Assembly (NCBI RefSeq): GCF_029625315.1
Contig: NZ_CP121110.1
Span: forward strand, 1,231,501-1,295,500
Reading direction: 5' to 3'
Origin: Flavobacterium ginsengisoli
GTDB lineage: Bacteria > Bacteroidota > Bacteroidia > Flavobacteriales > Flavobacteriaceae
DNA: 64,000 nt
The notes beneath the pieces were generated by a model. That model was given only the letters and a program-made list of their open reading frames with translations, searched no databases and was not told where the DNA came from. This document shows positions 17,330 to 28,061 of the stretch, piece by piece. The translations under genes and the position numbers were made by a program. The first letter of the stretch is position 1; every line of letters starts with the position of its first letter.

Positions 17330-18050
17330 AATATTCTCTCGCAGATTTTGCAGATTTCGTAAATTATACAAATTAAAAAAATCTGCTTTATCAGCTGAAT
17401 CTGCGAGAGAAAAAATAGAGAAACGCTAAAATTATTTAAACACGAAGTCAACTTTGACAAAGTTTAGACAATCGCAACGAAAGGGGATTATTCGAAATTC
17501 TTAAAATATTCTCCCGCAGATTTTGCAGATTTTGCAGATTATACAAATTAAAAAAATCTGCTTTATCAGCTGAATTTGCGAGAGAAAAAATAGAGAAACG
17601 CTAAAATTATTTGAAACACGAAGTCAACTTTGACAAAGTTTAGACAATCGCATCGAAAGGAGATTATTCGAAATTCTTAAAATATTCTCTCGCAGATTTT
17701 GCAGATTATACAAATTAAAAAAATCTGCTTTATCAGTTGAATCTGCGAGAGAAAAAATAGAGAATCGCTAAAATTGTTTGAAACACGAAGTCAACTTTGA
17801 CAAAGTTTAGACAATCGCATTGAAAGGAGATTATCCGAAATTCTTAAAATATTCTCTCGCAGATTTTGCAGATTTCACAGATTATACAAATTAAAAAAAT
17901 CTGCTTTATCAGCTGAATCTGCGAGAGAAAAAATAGAGAAACGCTAAAATTGTTTAAACACGAAGCCAACTTTGTCAAAGTTCGAAACTTTGACAAAGTT
18001 TAGACAATTTAGAAAATCGCAACGAAAGAAATCATTCAAAATTCTTAAAT
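17296..18050. repeat. Tandem array of about 4.2 units (167-201 bp) copying the 3' end of the HxlR gene
   Basis: Units begin at 17296, 17471, 17647, 17814 and (partial) 18015, each with atcgcatcgaaagg or a close variant. Every unit repeats the last about 35 bases of the HxlR reading frame, then a hairpin of ctctcgcagattttgcag against its complement ending ctgcgagag, then the terminator-like aactttgacaaagtt element. Units differ by a few substitutions and by small deletions inside the hairpin. This fills the 893-base gap 17330-18222 apart from the last about 170 bases, where I see nothing else. Confidence 0.85.
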
Positions 18051-18222
18051 AAAGCTGTAATTTTATTTAGTCAAAAATCTGTTTTTTGAGTCGAAATATG
18101 TTCAAATAAACTTAAAAAGTGCTTAAAACTGCCTTTTTTTATCATTTTTAGTTATAAAAGTTCTATCTTACAAAAAAGCAAATGCCTGCTCTTTTGTCCT
18201 ATTATTCTAAAAACTATAAAAA

Positions 18223-19300
18223 ATGAAACAATTATTACAGTGGACCATTATAATTCCGATTCTGTCATGGGCGCTCCTATTTAGCGGACTTATAGAAAAC
18301 AGCACTATTTTTCAAATCGTTGCAAGTATTCTGCTTATTCTAAGTGTGATGTCGGCTGTACATCATTCAGAAATTATTGCCGAACGTGTTGGAGAGCCTT
18401 ACGGAACTATTATTTTGGCTATTTCAATCACTGTAATTGAAGTTTCTATTATTGTTTCTTTAATGCTTTCAGAAGGTTCAGAAGCCGCTTCTTTGGCCAG
18501 AGATACGGTTTATGCTCGCAACTATGCTTATCTTAAATGGAATTATAGGTTTGTGTCTTCTTATTGGAAGCATCAAACATTACGAACAGAATTTCTCTCC
18601 TTCTTCGGTAACCATTGGTTTGGTTTCGCTAATTTCGATTATTGTATTTACTTTAGTGTTTCCAACATTTACAGAAAGTGTCCACGGTTCTTATTATTCA
18701 ACCCCTCAACTCATTTTTGCTTCGATTGCCTGTCTGATTATTTACGGTTCTTTTTTGTTTGCACAAACCAAAGGATATCGCCAATATTTTCTAACCAATA
18801 CTACAAACGAAGACGAATCTAAAACACATCCAATTGAAATTAATAATAAAACATTTTACACTAGCCTATTTTTTTTATTGGTGAGTTTAGGAATTGTTGT
18901 CTTACTAGCCAAAACCCTCTCACCTACTATTGAAACTATTATTATAAGTCACAATCTTCCAAAATCTTTGGTTGGGGTTATAATCGCCATCATCATTTTA
19001 TTGCCAGAAGCGATCGCAGCGATAATTGTCGCCAAAAAGAACAGATTGCAAACGAGTTTAAACCTAGCTTTAGGTTCTGCACTTGCCAGTATTGGTTTAA
19101 CTATTCCAACTGTTGCGCTCGTTTGTATCTTATTGGGAATTCCTATTGTTTTAGGGCTTGATATTAAATCTATTGTTCTTTTGGCACTGTCTGTTTTTAC
19201 GGTAATGCTTTCTCTTAGCAAAGGAAAATCGAATATCGTTTACGGTGTTGTGCTTTTAGTAAATTTGTTTGCTTATATGTTTTTGATGATTTATCCTTAA
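18223..19300 (+). CDS. chaA: ChaA/CAX family calcium(sodium)/proton antiporter (one frameshift as sequenced)
   Basis: Two overlapping frames join when one C near 18517 is removed, giving RDTVYAATMLILNGIIG and a protein of about 358 residues with roughly ten membrane segments. The two halves carry the inverted-repeat acidic motifs of cation/Ca2+ exchangers: ILAISITVIEVSIIVSLM near residue 75 and ILLPEAIAAIIVAKKN in the second half, followed by NLALGSALASIGLTIP. The family exports Ca2+, Na+ or K+ in exchange for protons at the inner membrane. It appears monocistronic. Confidence 0.85.
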
Positions 19301-19400
19301 GCTTTCTAATTAATTTTAGATGCTTAAATGTATACTCGGATTCGATTCCTGGCGACTCTAAACTGTAAAATTAATATTTACAGGCTTTTTTTATCATTTT

Positions 19401-21161
19401 TTAAAACAGTGTCAATCCAAAACTCCATCCAATCCATCCGAGAATGTCTTTGTTATTATTGTTGATTATAGTATAGCGTTTGGTACGATCCTGAACAAAT
19501 GTAGAAGTGTTTGCATTACCGTATTTATCTTGTTTCTCAGACCAATAAAAATTTAAAGAAGGTCCTGCAGATATTGCTACACCTTTACACAATTGAAAAG
19601 AAAAAGAGGAATCAAATTTAGATAAGGAATTATAAATGTCCCAATTTCCTAAATATAGATACTGCGTGCTAAATTCGGGATTAAAAGTGAAGCGTTTCCC
19701 TAACGGAATGTTCTTTCCTAGTCCAATTCCGAAAGAAAACAGTTTTTCTTCATCGGTTCTATCGCTTCTTCCCGCCATTAAAATGGTATACATTTTATGA
19801 TCTCCTGTTTTTACGGCAAGATTTATATCTGAAATTTCGTTGCTCGTTATGCTGATTTTTTTATAACCGCCTTTTTTAAAGTTTAATAAACCAAAACTAT
19901 AACCAGAGGGTGAATCTGTAATGTTGACCAATCCAAATTGGACTCCATGTAATTCTTTGGCATAATTAAAAAGACCTGTAATTTGAGCACCTCGCACGGT
20001 ATCTTTTCCAATATTGTAAATTCCCGAAAGCTGTAATCCGTTTTGCGAACCCTTTACTGTATTACCAATTCCTGCAATTTGAAGTCCTTTAGAATCTTTA
20101 TATACATTGTTATAGATACCGCCCATTTGCAAACCGACTTGTGAACCTTTCACACTATTATGAATACCACTTACTTGCAATCCTCTTAAATTGCCAAAAA
20201 CATTATTATAGATTCCCGCTAACTGAACTCCGTTTACAGATCCTCCAACGGTATTAAATATTCCGGCTATTTGAAGCGCATCCACATTCATACGATTAAT
20301 GTTGTAAAGCCCTGCCATTTCAAGTCCGCGAACTCCAGCATTATAACCTCCTAATATATTTAGCGAAAAATTATTGACAATCTGCGTATTCAGCATTCCT
20401 CGAGTGCTGATACTCGGAATTAAAGAAGCCTGCAAAGGAACCTTAGAAATAAATCCTCCTAGATTGAGCGCTTGTATTTTTTGTTTGGAAGAAATAAAGA
20501 AACGGCCAATTCCTGATCTTTCAATTTCAGAGAAATCTCCATCAATATAATCTGTTTTATTTTTTTTGTCCCCCATCTGAATTTTAATTTCAGAAAGAAA
20601 TACCATCGTTACCGTTTTATAATTCTCCTTAACCGCTGTAAGTTCTATAGCTTGAGGTGCATTTTTTAATCGAAGTTCAAAAAAACCATCTTTATTGGTT
20701 AAGGTAGACACTAGTGCATTCTTCTCTAATACACTCACATTTTGAATACGATTATTGGTTTGTGTATCTACAATATAACCAATTACAATTTGCTGTCCGT
20801 CACTCATAACAGTGTTTTTTTCTAACACAAGAGCAAGTTCTAAAGGCGCATAACGAACAATAACAAATCCTGGCGATTCTTTAAATTCATATTTAGCACC
20901 TAGTAACTGATCCAGAACTCCTTTTATAGTAGTATTATCAGCATCAATGCTAACGATACTATCTTTTACCGCCAGTTTGCCATAATAAGCAAATCTAAAA
21001 CTTCCTTTTTCTTCCATTAAGTCCAAAACATTGCTTAATGGCTTCTTGTCTGCATGAACAGATATTTCGTTTTCTAATATTGACTGAGCATTTACCTTAA
21101 AAAAGACACTTGAAATGATCAAGAAAATGACTCTAAAAACAAGCTTTGTGTTACTTGGCAT
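19401..21161 (-). CDS. STN-domain surface protein with carboxypeptidase-like domain and GLQ-GIYN repeats
   Basis: The 586-residue exported protein has a signal peptide (about 1-25, ending VNAQ); an STN domain (about 32-105), as found at the front of TonB receptors and secretins; a carboxypeptidase-regulatory-like domain (about 120-195); and then about ten imperfect repeats of some 22 residues of the form GLQxxGIYNxVxG (about 275-430) that resemble Leptospira LA_2272-type surface repeats. The C-terminal about 130 residues look beta-barrel-like, ending in FGLTLF. No TonB-receptor plug or full barrel follows the STN domain, which is unusual. Function is unknown; outer-membrane location is inferred. 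Confidence 0.75.
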   Translation of the reverse strand: MPSNTKLVFRVIFLIISSVFFKVNAQSILENEISVHADKKPLSNVLDLMEEKGSFRFAYYGKLAVKDSIVSIDADNTTIKGVLDQLLGAKYEFKESPGFVIVRYAPLELALVLEKNTVMSDGQQIVIGYIVDTQTNNRIQNVSVLEKNALVSTLTNKDGFFELRLKNAPQAIELTAVKENYKTVTMVFLSEIKIQMGDKKNKTDYIDGDFSEIERSGIGRFFISSKQKIQALNLGGFISKVPLQASLIPSISTRGMLNTQIVNNFSLNILGGYNAGVRGLEMAGLYNINRMNVDALQIAGIFNTVGGSVNGVQLAGIYNNVFGNLRGLQVSGIHNSVKGSQVGLQMGGIYNNVYKDSKGLQIAGIGNTVKGSQNGLQLSGIYNIGKDTVRGAQITGLFNYAKELHGVQFGLVNITDSPSGYSFGLLNFKKGGYKKISITSNEISDINLAVKTGDHKMYTILMAGRSDRTDEEKLFSFGIGLGKNIPLGKRFTFNPEFSTQYLYLGNWDIYNSLSKFDSSFSFQLCKGVAISAGPSLNFYWSEKQDKYGNANTSTFVQDRTKRYTIINNNNKDILGWIGWSFGLTLF

Positions 21162-21218
21162 ATAAAACGGGAACTAATAATTTATTGGATTAAATTTTGG
21201 ATTCAATGATTGGGTTTT

Positions 21219-21247
21219 CAAAAATACCTTAATTCCTATATTTTCAA
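21219..21247 (-). promoter_or_regulatory. Promoter of the STN protein gene (gap 21162-21596)
   Basis: On the minus strand TTG (21247-21245), 18 bases, then TATTTTTG (21226-21219) fit the Bacteroidota consensus. The other half of this 435-base gap must hold the gnd promoter, but I found no convincing -7 box there, nor any gene. Confidence 0.55.
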
Positions 21248-21596
21248 TAAACATTTTTATAATTTTTTATTCCTTTTTTCTTACTAACATGAAGCTGCTT
21301 CTAATATAAAGTGTCTGCAAATGACATTACCAGTATTATAACGATTTAGTTGGAAAACAGGAATAATAAGCGTAATTTTTACACATAAAAAGTATCACAA
21401 TAAAGACCAAAAGTGAACTATTTTACACCTCCTTTTTCAGCATTTTTGCCTAACTTAGCGGTCTGCATTTTGAATGTAAAAAAATTAAAATAACCATTGT
21501 TTTTCTGCAAAACATTGAACTAAAAAACATTACTGTGCTTTTTCGTGCTTTTTTCTGCAAAAAACAGCTTTCTAATAATTTAGTTAATTGAAAACT

Positions 21597-23006
21597 ATGA
21601 ACAAATTTGATTTTGGAATTGTAGGACTTGGTGTAATGGGCCGTAACCTACTTTTAAATATCGCTAGCCACAACTTCGCGGCTGCAGGTTTAGACTTAGA
21701 TACCGAAAAAGTCAACTCACTTCAACAAGAAGCTGCTCCTGATCATACTATCGAAGCGACTACAGATGTAAAGCATTTTGTAGAACTTATTCAACAGCCA
21801 AGAGCGATTATGCTATTGGTTCCTGCGGGAAAACCAGTTGACAGCGCAATTGCTAGTTTACTTCCTCATTTAGATAAAGGAGATATCATAATCGATGGTG
21901 GAAACACTTATTTTACTGATACTGACAGAAGATTTATTGAATTGTCTGAAAAAGGAATCCACTTCTTTGGGATGGGAATTTCGGGCGGTGAAAAAGGTGC
22001 TCGTTTCGGTCCTGCAATGATGCCAGGAGGAGATCAGAAAGCTTATGAAAGATTACGTCCTATTTTTGAAGCAATTGCAGCAAAAGTAGATGGCGAACCT
22101 TGCGTGGAATATTTAGGAAATGGTTCTGCTGGAAACTACGTAAAAATGGTGCACAACGGAATCGAATACGGAATCATGCAGTTGATTTCTGAGATTTATG
22201 ACTTAATGAAAAGAGGTTATAACTTGGACGACGAAACGATTCAGAAAACTTTTGCTGAATGGAATCAAACTGATGATTTAAGATCGTATTTGATTGAAAT
22301 TACTGGAAATATCTTAAAACAAAAAGATGAAGACGGAACGCAATTAATCAACAAAATCTCGGATTGGGCAAGATCTAAAGGAACAGGGAAATGGACATCG
22401 CAAAATGCAATGGATTTACAAGTTCCAGTTCCGACAATTGACGCGGCAGTGAACATGCGCGATATGTCTAAAACCAAACCAGAAAGAATTGAAGCGGCTA
22501 AGAAATTAGTTTGGAACGCTGATGAAACAAATGTTTCTCAAAACGAAGCAATTGCTTCTTTAAAATCGGCTTTATTCTTTTCTATCGTTGTGACTTATGC
22601 GCAAGGTTTAGCTCAGCTTCACACAGCTTCTAAAGAATATAACTACGGATTAAATTTAGAAACAGTTGCTAAAATCTGGCGTGGCGGATGTATCATTCGT
22701 GCGACAATTTTAGAAGATTTCAGAAAAGCATATGTTGCCAAAACAGATTTGCCAAATTTACTTTTAGATAGCGGAATCGCTTCAAAATTAGTAGAAAACC
22801 AATCAGGAATGAGAGCGGTTATTCAATTTGCAGTTCAAAAAGGATTACCAGTTTCAGGATTAATGAATTCATTGGCTTATTTTGATGCTTACCGTTCTGC
22901 TAATCTTCCGACCAATTTAATTCAGGCACAACGTGATTATTTTGGAGCGCATACTTACGAGCGTATCGATAAAGAAGGCGTTTTCCATACTCAATGGGCT
23001 GAGTAA
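21597..23006 (+). CDS. gnd: 6-phosphogluconate dehydrogenase, decarboxylating
   Basis: From the ATG at 21597 the 469-residue enzyme starts MNKFDFGIVGLGVMGRN, with the Rossmann GxGxMGRN loop. Other family marks are GGNTYFTDTDRR, GISGGEKGARFGPAMMPGG, and KMVHNGIEYGIMQLI with the catalytic lysine. It oxidises 6-phosphogluconate to ribulose 5-phosphate and CO2, making NADPH. Length and domain order match the standard long form. An upstream TTG at 21588 is in frame, but the ATG fits the family start. First gene of the oxidative pentose phosphate operon with zwf and pgl. Confidence 0.97.
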   Translation: MNKFDFGIVGLGVMGRNLLLNIASHNFAAAGLDLDTEKVNSLQQEAAPDHTIEATTDVKHFVELIQQPRAIMLLVPAGKPVDSAIASLLPHLDKGDIIIDGGNTYFTDTDRRFIELSEKGIHFFGMGISGGEKGARFGPAMMPGGDQKAYERLRPIFEAIAAKVDGEPCVEYLGNGSAGNYVKMVHNGIEYGIMQLISEIYDLMKRGYNLDDETIQKTFAEWNQTDDLRSYLIEITGNILKQKDEDGTQLINKISDWARSKGTGKWTSQNAMDLQVPVPTIDAAVNMRDMSKTKPERIEAAKKLVWNADETNVSQNEAIASLKSALFFSIVVTYAQGLAQLHTASKEYNYGLNLETVAKIWRGGCIIRATILEDFRKAYVAKTDLPNLLLDSGIASKLVENQSGMRAVIQFAVQKGLPVSGLMNSLAYFDAYRSANLPTNLIQAQRDYFGAHTYERIDKEGVFHTQWAE

Positions 23007-23036
23007 ATAATTAAAGCAACACAACTACACCACACA

Positions 23037-24566
23037 ATGACTAAAAATAAACTAAAGAATCCGACAATTATAGTAATTTTTGGAGGAACTGGAGATCTAG
23101 CGAAGAGAAAGCTATTCCCCGCTTTTCAAAATCTGTACCTTGACGGACGCATGTCTGAAAAGTTTCAGATTATTGCTCTTGGAAGAGCTGAAAAAACCAA
23201 TGAAGATTTTCGCGCTTATGTAGCAGAAAATCTAAATCTATTCTCAAGAAGAAAAGGAATTGATGACCCAGAAACAGAAAAATTTCTTTCTCACATCACT
23301 TACCACAGTCTTGATATTGACAAAGAAGAATCGTATATCGGATTGAACGAAAAAATAAACAATTTTGACTTGGCTTTTGGCGAACGAGCTAATCGTCTTT
23401 TCTATCTTTCGATTACGCCTTCTTTCATTTCGACAATTTCGAGCAATATCAAGAAAATTGGTCTGGCGGCAAATCCAAAACAAGATCGTATTATAATTGA
23501 AAAACCTTTTGGTTACGATAAAGCTTCTGCAATTGAGTTGAATGAAATGCTTTCACAGACTTTCAAAGAAGAGCAGATTTACAGAATCGATCATTATTTA
23601 GGAAAAGAAACGGTTCAGAATATTTTAGCTTTCCGTTTTGGAAACTCAATGTTTGAGCCTTTATGGAGCCGTAATTTTATTGATTTCGTGCAAATTACCG
23701 TTGCAGAAGAAGTGGGCGTTGAAGAACGCGGCGGATTCTACGAAGGTGTTGGCGCACTTAAAGATATGATTCAAAACCACTTGCTTCAGATTTTATGTAT
23801 GACAGCTATGGAAGCTCCTGCTTCTTTAAATGCTGATGACATTCGTAATCGTAAAGCAGATGTCTTAAAATCGATTCGCCGAATCAAACCAGACGAAGTT
23901 GATCATTATATTGTAAGAGGCCAATACGATGCTGGAGAAATAAAAGGTGTTCCAGTTCCAGGTTACCGTCAAGACAAAGGCATTGCGCCAGATTCTAATA
24001 CAGAGACTTATGTAGCAATGAAAATTTATTTGGACAACTGGAGATGGCAAGGAATTCCGTTCTATTTACGTTCAGGAAAAAGAATGGAAGAAAAACAATC
24101 TTCGATCATCATTCAGTTTAAACCCGTTCCGCATTCTTCATTTTCTTATGGAAAAGAAGGCATGACACCAAATAGACTGATTATCAATATTCAACCTTCA
24201 ATGGACATTAAACTGCAATTTATGACAAAAAAACCAGGTTTATCAATGTCTTTAAGACCTGCTGAAATGGTTTTCGATTATTTTGCTTGCTCAACAATGT
24301 CGCCAGAAGCATACGAAACGTTGATTGCAGATGCATTACTAGGAGATCCTACTCTATTTATGCGTTGGGATCAAGTGGAAGAAGCTTGGGACGCAATTGA
24401 TACGATTCAGCAAGTTTGGAAAACAACTGCTCCAAAGAATTTCCCAAATTACAAAGCGGGAAGCTGGGGACCTGAAGAAGCTGATGAATTGTTGGCGCGC
24501 CAAGGCCACAAATGGATTCCGAATACACAAACAAAAGAAGAAGTTTTAAATGATACAGATTTATAA
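23037..24566 (+). CDS. zwf: Glucose-6-phosphate 1-dehydrogenase
   Basis: The 509-residue cytosolic enzyme carries the NADP-binding FGGTGDLAKRKLFP at 15-28 and the active-site signature RIDHYLGKE at 183-191 (catalytic His in the Asp-His-Tyr triplet). It converts glucose 6-phosphate to 6-phosphogluconolactone. It begins 31 bases after gnd and its end overlaps pgl by 17 bases, so the three genes form one unit. The length is typical of bacterial G6PD. Confidence 0.97.
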   Translation: MTKNKLKNPTIIVIFGGTGDLAKRKLFPAFQNLYLDGRMSEKFQIIALGRAEKTNEDFRAYVAENLNLFSRRKGIDDPETEKFLSHITYHSLDIDKEESYIGLNEKINNFDLAFGERANRLFYLSITPSFISTISSNIKKIGLAANPKQDRIIIEKPFGYDKASAIELNEMLSQTFKEEQIYRIDHYLGKETVQNILAFRFGNSMFEPLWSRNFIDFVQITVAEEVGVEERGGFYEGVGALKDMIQNHLLQILCMTAMEAPASLNADDIRNRKADVLKSIRRIKPDEVDHYIVRGQYDAGEIKGVPVPGYRQDKGIAPDSNTETYVAMKIYLDNWRWQGIPFYLRSGKRMEEKQSSIIIQFKPVPHSSFSYGKEGMTPNRLIINIQPSMDIKLQFMTKKPGLSMSLRPAEMVFDYFACSTMSPEAYETLIADALLGDPTLFMRWDQVEEAWDAIDTIQQVWKTTAPKNFPNYKAGSWGPEEADELLARQGHKWIPNTQTKEEVLNDTDL

Positions 24567-25266
24567 TAACACAGAAGAAATTAATACTACAGCAGCAGAT
24601 CTTTTTGTAGAATCGGCTCAAAAAGCAATTGCGGCAAAAGGCAAGTTTACAGCTGTACTTACAGGAGGTTCTTCTCCTGCTGGGATTTACAAATTATTAG
24701 CTTCTGATGCTTACAAAAACAAAATAGACTGGAGTAAAGTTTATATTTTTTGGGGTGACGAAAGATGGGTTCCGCTTAACGATGATTTGAGCAATGCTAA
24801 AATGTCTTACTCCACTTTATTGAGCCACGTTCCTATTCCGCAAGAAAACATTTTTGAAATGTACAAAGATGGCGTTACACCAGAAGAATATGCAGCTGAA
24901 TACGAAAAATCTATCAGAACAGTTTTAGGCGAAGAAGGTAAATTTGACTTGATTCTCTTAGGAATGGGAGACGACGGACATACGGCTTCTCTTTTCCCTG
25001 GTGAAGCGGTTCTAGAAGAGCAAACTAAATGGGTTGATGCTTATTATTTAGCTCCACAAAAAATGTATAGAATTACGCTTACTGCTCCACTAATCAATAA
25101 AGCAGAAAAAATTGTGGTTGTGGCTTTTGGAGAAAAGAAAGTTCACGCTTTGAAAGAAGTTACAACTGGCGAATACAATCCAACATTATATCCAATGCAA
25201 TTGATTAAACCAGTTTCTGGTGAATTATTGTTTTTGGTGGATAAAGTTGTTGCTGGAACAAACTAA
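24550..25266 (+). CDS. pgl: 6-phosphogluconolactonase
   Basis: The 238-residue DevB/SOL-type lactonase has LTGGSSP at 37-43, WGDERWVP, and the active-site motif LLGMGDDGHTASLFPG. It hydrolyses 6-phosphogluconolactone, the step between Zwf and Gnd. Its start codon lies inside the end of zwf (17-base overlap), implying coupling. A rho-independent terminator follows at 25293-25328. Confidence 0.96.
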   Translation: MIQIYNNTEEINTTAADLFVESAQKAIAAKGKFTAVLTGGSSPAGIYKLLASDAYKNKIDWSKVYIFWGDERWVPLNDDLSNAKMSYSTLLSHVPIPQENIFEMYKDGVTPEEYAAEYEKSIRTVLGEEGKFDLILLGMGDDGHTASLFPGEAVLEEQTKWVDAYYLAPQKMYRITLTAPLINKAEKIVVVAFGEKKVHALKEVTTGEYNPTLYPMQLIKPVSGELLFLVDKVVAGTN

Positions 25267-25292
25267 TAAAGTATTTATTTCCATAATAATTT

Positions 25293-25328
25293 AAGGTCTA
25301 TGCTGAAAAGTGTAGACCTTATTTTTTG
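25293..25328 (+). terminator. Terminator of the gnd-zwf-pgl operon
   Basis: aaggtcta (25293-25300) pairs with tagacctt (25313-25320), followed by attttttg. It lies 27 bases after the pgl stop. Confidence 0.8.
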
Positions 25329-25332
25329 ATTT

Positions 25333-25410
25333 TTTTCTCTCGCAGATCTTGCAGATTTGGCAGATATTATAATTAAAAAAATCTGCTGAATCTGCTAAAT
25401 CTGCGGGAGA
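25333..25410. repeat. Dispersed cgcagatt hairpin (gap 25267-25595)
   Basis: ctctcgcagatcttgcagat near 25335 pairs with aatctgctaaatctgcgggag near 25390-25410 around an A+T-rich loop. It belongs to the same family as the hairpin in the HxlR tandem array. The remaining gap is A+T-rich, and no gene was seen. Confidence 0.65.
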
Positions 25411-25595
25411 ACTATATGCTCAAAGCAATTCAAAATTAATCACAAAGCACTGAAAAACAAATATTTACAAAAAACCTATTTCTTTTTTATTTAATTTTGC
25501 TTAATACTCTCCGTATCAAAACTATTATAATATAAGCATCATTTTTATTCTTTTGAGCTTTAACACTGATTATATAATTTCAAATCCATTTTGCA

Positions 25596-27321
25596 ATGAA
25601 ATATAATTACTTTCTAATTGCTGTTTTTTTCTTTTTATTTCCTGTAAAGAAAAAAACACCGAACCCAAATCAGTTAAAGTCAGCGCTTCGCAAGGATGTT
25701 ATATTCCGAAGACGAACGATAAAGATTGGTACACTCAAAACCAAAAAGCGCCTAAGTTTAGAGGTCTTGATGGTGTGAATTTTAAAATTACAACCAATAA
25801 TCCCGAAGCCCAGGAATACTTTAATCAGGGAATGATGTTGGCGTACGGATTCAATCATGCCGAAGCGAGCAAGATCATTTTATGAAGCTTCGCGTTTAGA
25901 TCCGAATTGCGCCATGGCATATTGGGGATTTGCGTATGTTTTAGGTCCGAATTACAATGCGGGAATGGAAGAAGATAATTTTCAAAGGGCATATGATGCG
26001 GCTCAAAAGGCTAAACAACTCTCTTCCAACTGTACACCTCAAGAAATTGCCTTAATCGATGCACTAACTGTTAGATACGCCGCCAAACCTCCAACAGACA
26101 GAAAACCGCTTGATATTGTTTATGCTGAAGCTATGAAAAAAGTATATGCTAAATTCTCTTCTTATCCCGATATTGGCGCGCTTTACGCCGAATCTCAAAT
26201 GAATCTCCATCCGTGGGATCTATATGAAAAAGGTACTGGAATACCTAAAAAATGGACTCCAGAAATACTCGCTGTTTTAAACGAATTGATCAAAAAAAAT
26301 CCGAAGCATCCTGGCGCTCATCATTTTTTGGTTCATGCGGTTGAAGCTTCTGCACATCCAGAAAACGGACTTAAAAGTGCTAAATTACTAGAAACTTTAG
26401 TTCCAGGATCGGGACATTTAGTTCACATGCCATCTCATATTTACATTCGCACAGGAGATTATCATCAAGGCACACTTTCAAACATTGAAGCGGTTAAAAT
26501 TGATAGTTTGTATACAACTGCCTGCCATGCACAAGGCGCTTATCCTCTCTCCTATTATCCACACAATTATCATTTTTTGGTGGCTACAGCGGCTTTAGAA
26601 GGAAATTCAAAATTGACTTGGGAATCGGCACAAATATTACAGCAGACTTATGTCTCCCAAAATCATGCGTGAAGCTGGCTGGGGAACTTTACAGCATTAT
26701 TATAGCATTCCGTATTATATCGCTGTAAAATTTTCGATGTGGGATAAAATTATGGAGATTCCACAACCTGAAAAAGACCTTGTATATCCAAATGCGATTT
26801 GGCATTACGCAAGAGGAATGGCGTATCTCGGGAAAAATGATATTGCCAATGCCGAAAAACAGCTTGCTTCTCTGAACCAATTAGCCAAAGACAAAACCTT
26901 AAAAGAGGTTACCATTTGGAATATCAATACCACTTATGATCTTGTTCAGATTGCAACCAATGTGCTTTCAGCAGGAGTTGAAGCCAAAAAGAATAATTTG
27001 GATAAAGCAATTGTTCTTTTAAACCAAGCAATAACAATTGAAGACCAATTAAATTACAACGAACCACCAGATTGGTTTTTCTCCGTTAGACATTCTTTAG
27101 GAACAGTTTTACTGAAAGCTGGAAAATACGCCGAAGCTGAAAAAGTCTACAAACAAGATTTACAAACGCTTCCAAAAAACGGCTTCGCCTTAATCGGACT
27201 TTATAATGCTTTATCGTCACAGAAGAAAGAAAAAGAGGCTTTAAAAATCAAAACCTCTTTTGATGATGCTTGGCAATATGCTGATTTTGAGATTAAGGAT
27301 TCTTCTAGTATTTTGGAATGA
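25596..27321 (+). CDS. TPR-repeat lipoprotein (three frameshifts as sequenced)
   Basis: Three raw frames join into one protein of about 574 residues when single-base errors are repaired: a missing T at 25638-25640 (restoring the lipobox FLFSCKEK), an extra A near 25868 (HAEAARSFYEASRLDP), and an extra C at 26656-26658. The mature protein starts at the lipobox Cys and contains several TPR-like helix pairs, such as AQEYFNQGMMLAYGFNHAEA, CAMAYWGFAYVLGPNYN and the C-terminal GKYAEAEKVYKQDLQTLPKNG. HxxxHMPSHIYIRTGDY is well conserved in this family. Function is unknown; periplasmic location is inferred. The three breaks lie in about 1.0 kb, but every repair is a single base. Confidence 0.75.
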
Positions 27322-27461
27322 TTTTTAATTTTAATGTTTTTATCATGAAAAATCAGGTCACTAGGTTTATCATTTATAAGGCAAAAAAATTGCATAAAGT
27401 CAGAGATATTTGCGTAGCTCTTTAATTCAAGTTTGGAAGTCTTTGCAGAGCACGGAAATAA

Positions 27462-27820
27462 TTAATTCTCAATTAACTCAATATCCATCGTTTTAATCAA
27501 TCCGTCTTGAAAAGTATAAATATGCTTTACAAATCCGTCAAACATCAAATTACCTTGAAGATCCTTTACAGTTTGGCGAACTTTTACTTCTAAACTTCCA
27601 TTTTCTCTTTCATCAAAACCAACTGGCAAAACTTTCGGATTAATTTCTGTCCATTGTCTTGTCCAATATTCTCGAATTTCATCATGACCACTAATATAAC
27701 ACCTTCCCAAGCTTTTGACCATTGTACATCATCTTGCATTGTAGATAAACAATTAGCTATATTTCTTTCGTTAAAAGCATTGTAAGCCTTTTCTATTATT
27801 GGTTCAAATTGATTTGACAT
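27462..27820 (-). CDS. SnoaL/NTF2-like small protein (one frameshift as sequenced)
   Basis: The ATG at 27820 opens SNQFEPIIEKAYNAFNERNI and continues to DDVQWSKAWEG, where the frame breaks. Adding one base near 27700 gives GYISGHDEIREYWTRQW and the C-terminal strands, about 119 residues in all. This is the cone-shaped NTF2 fold, used by ketosteroid isomerase-like enzymes and ligand-binding proteins; the conserved W-x(9)-G-x-D/E-I-x-x-Y-W core is present. Substrate unknown. It appears to stand alone. Confidence 0.7.
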
Positions 27821-28061
27821 ATTTAATTGTTTTTTAATTAGTTCTATAAAAGTAGCACAGAAACAATAACTTTTTAATACAAATCTCAATAAATATCAAA
27901 ACTCTAAAAACCAAGTTCAAATATTATCAAATTTTTAATTTTCTCAGTTTTTAGAAAAAAATTAAGAAACCTTACTTTTCAAATTACTATATTTGGCGCA
28001 CTTTAAACAAATATATTCCCTCCTTTTAAGGAACAAAATTATATAATCTGCTGTACTGTAA

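Noticed and set aside
17296..18050. CRISPR array
   Set aside because: The units are 167-201 bases and nearly identical throughout, with no short direct repeats and no unique spacers; no cas genes are nearby.
25596..27321. True pseudogene status of the TPR lipoprotein
   Set aside because: Three single-base repairs recover one intact protein with lipobox and continuous repeats, and similar isolated indels occur across the whole window, so sequencing error is more likely.
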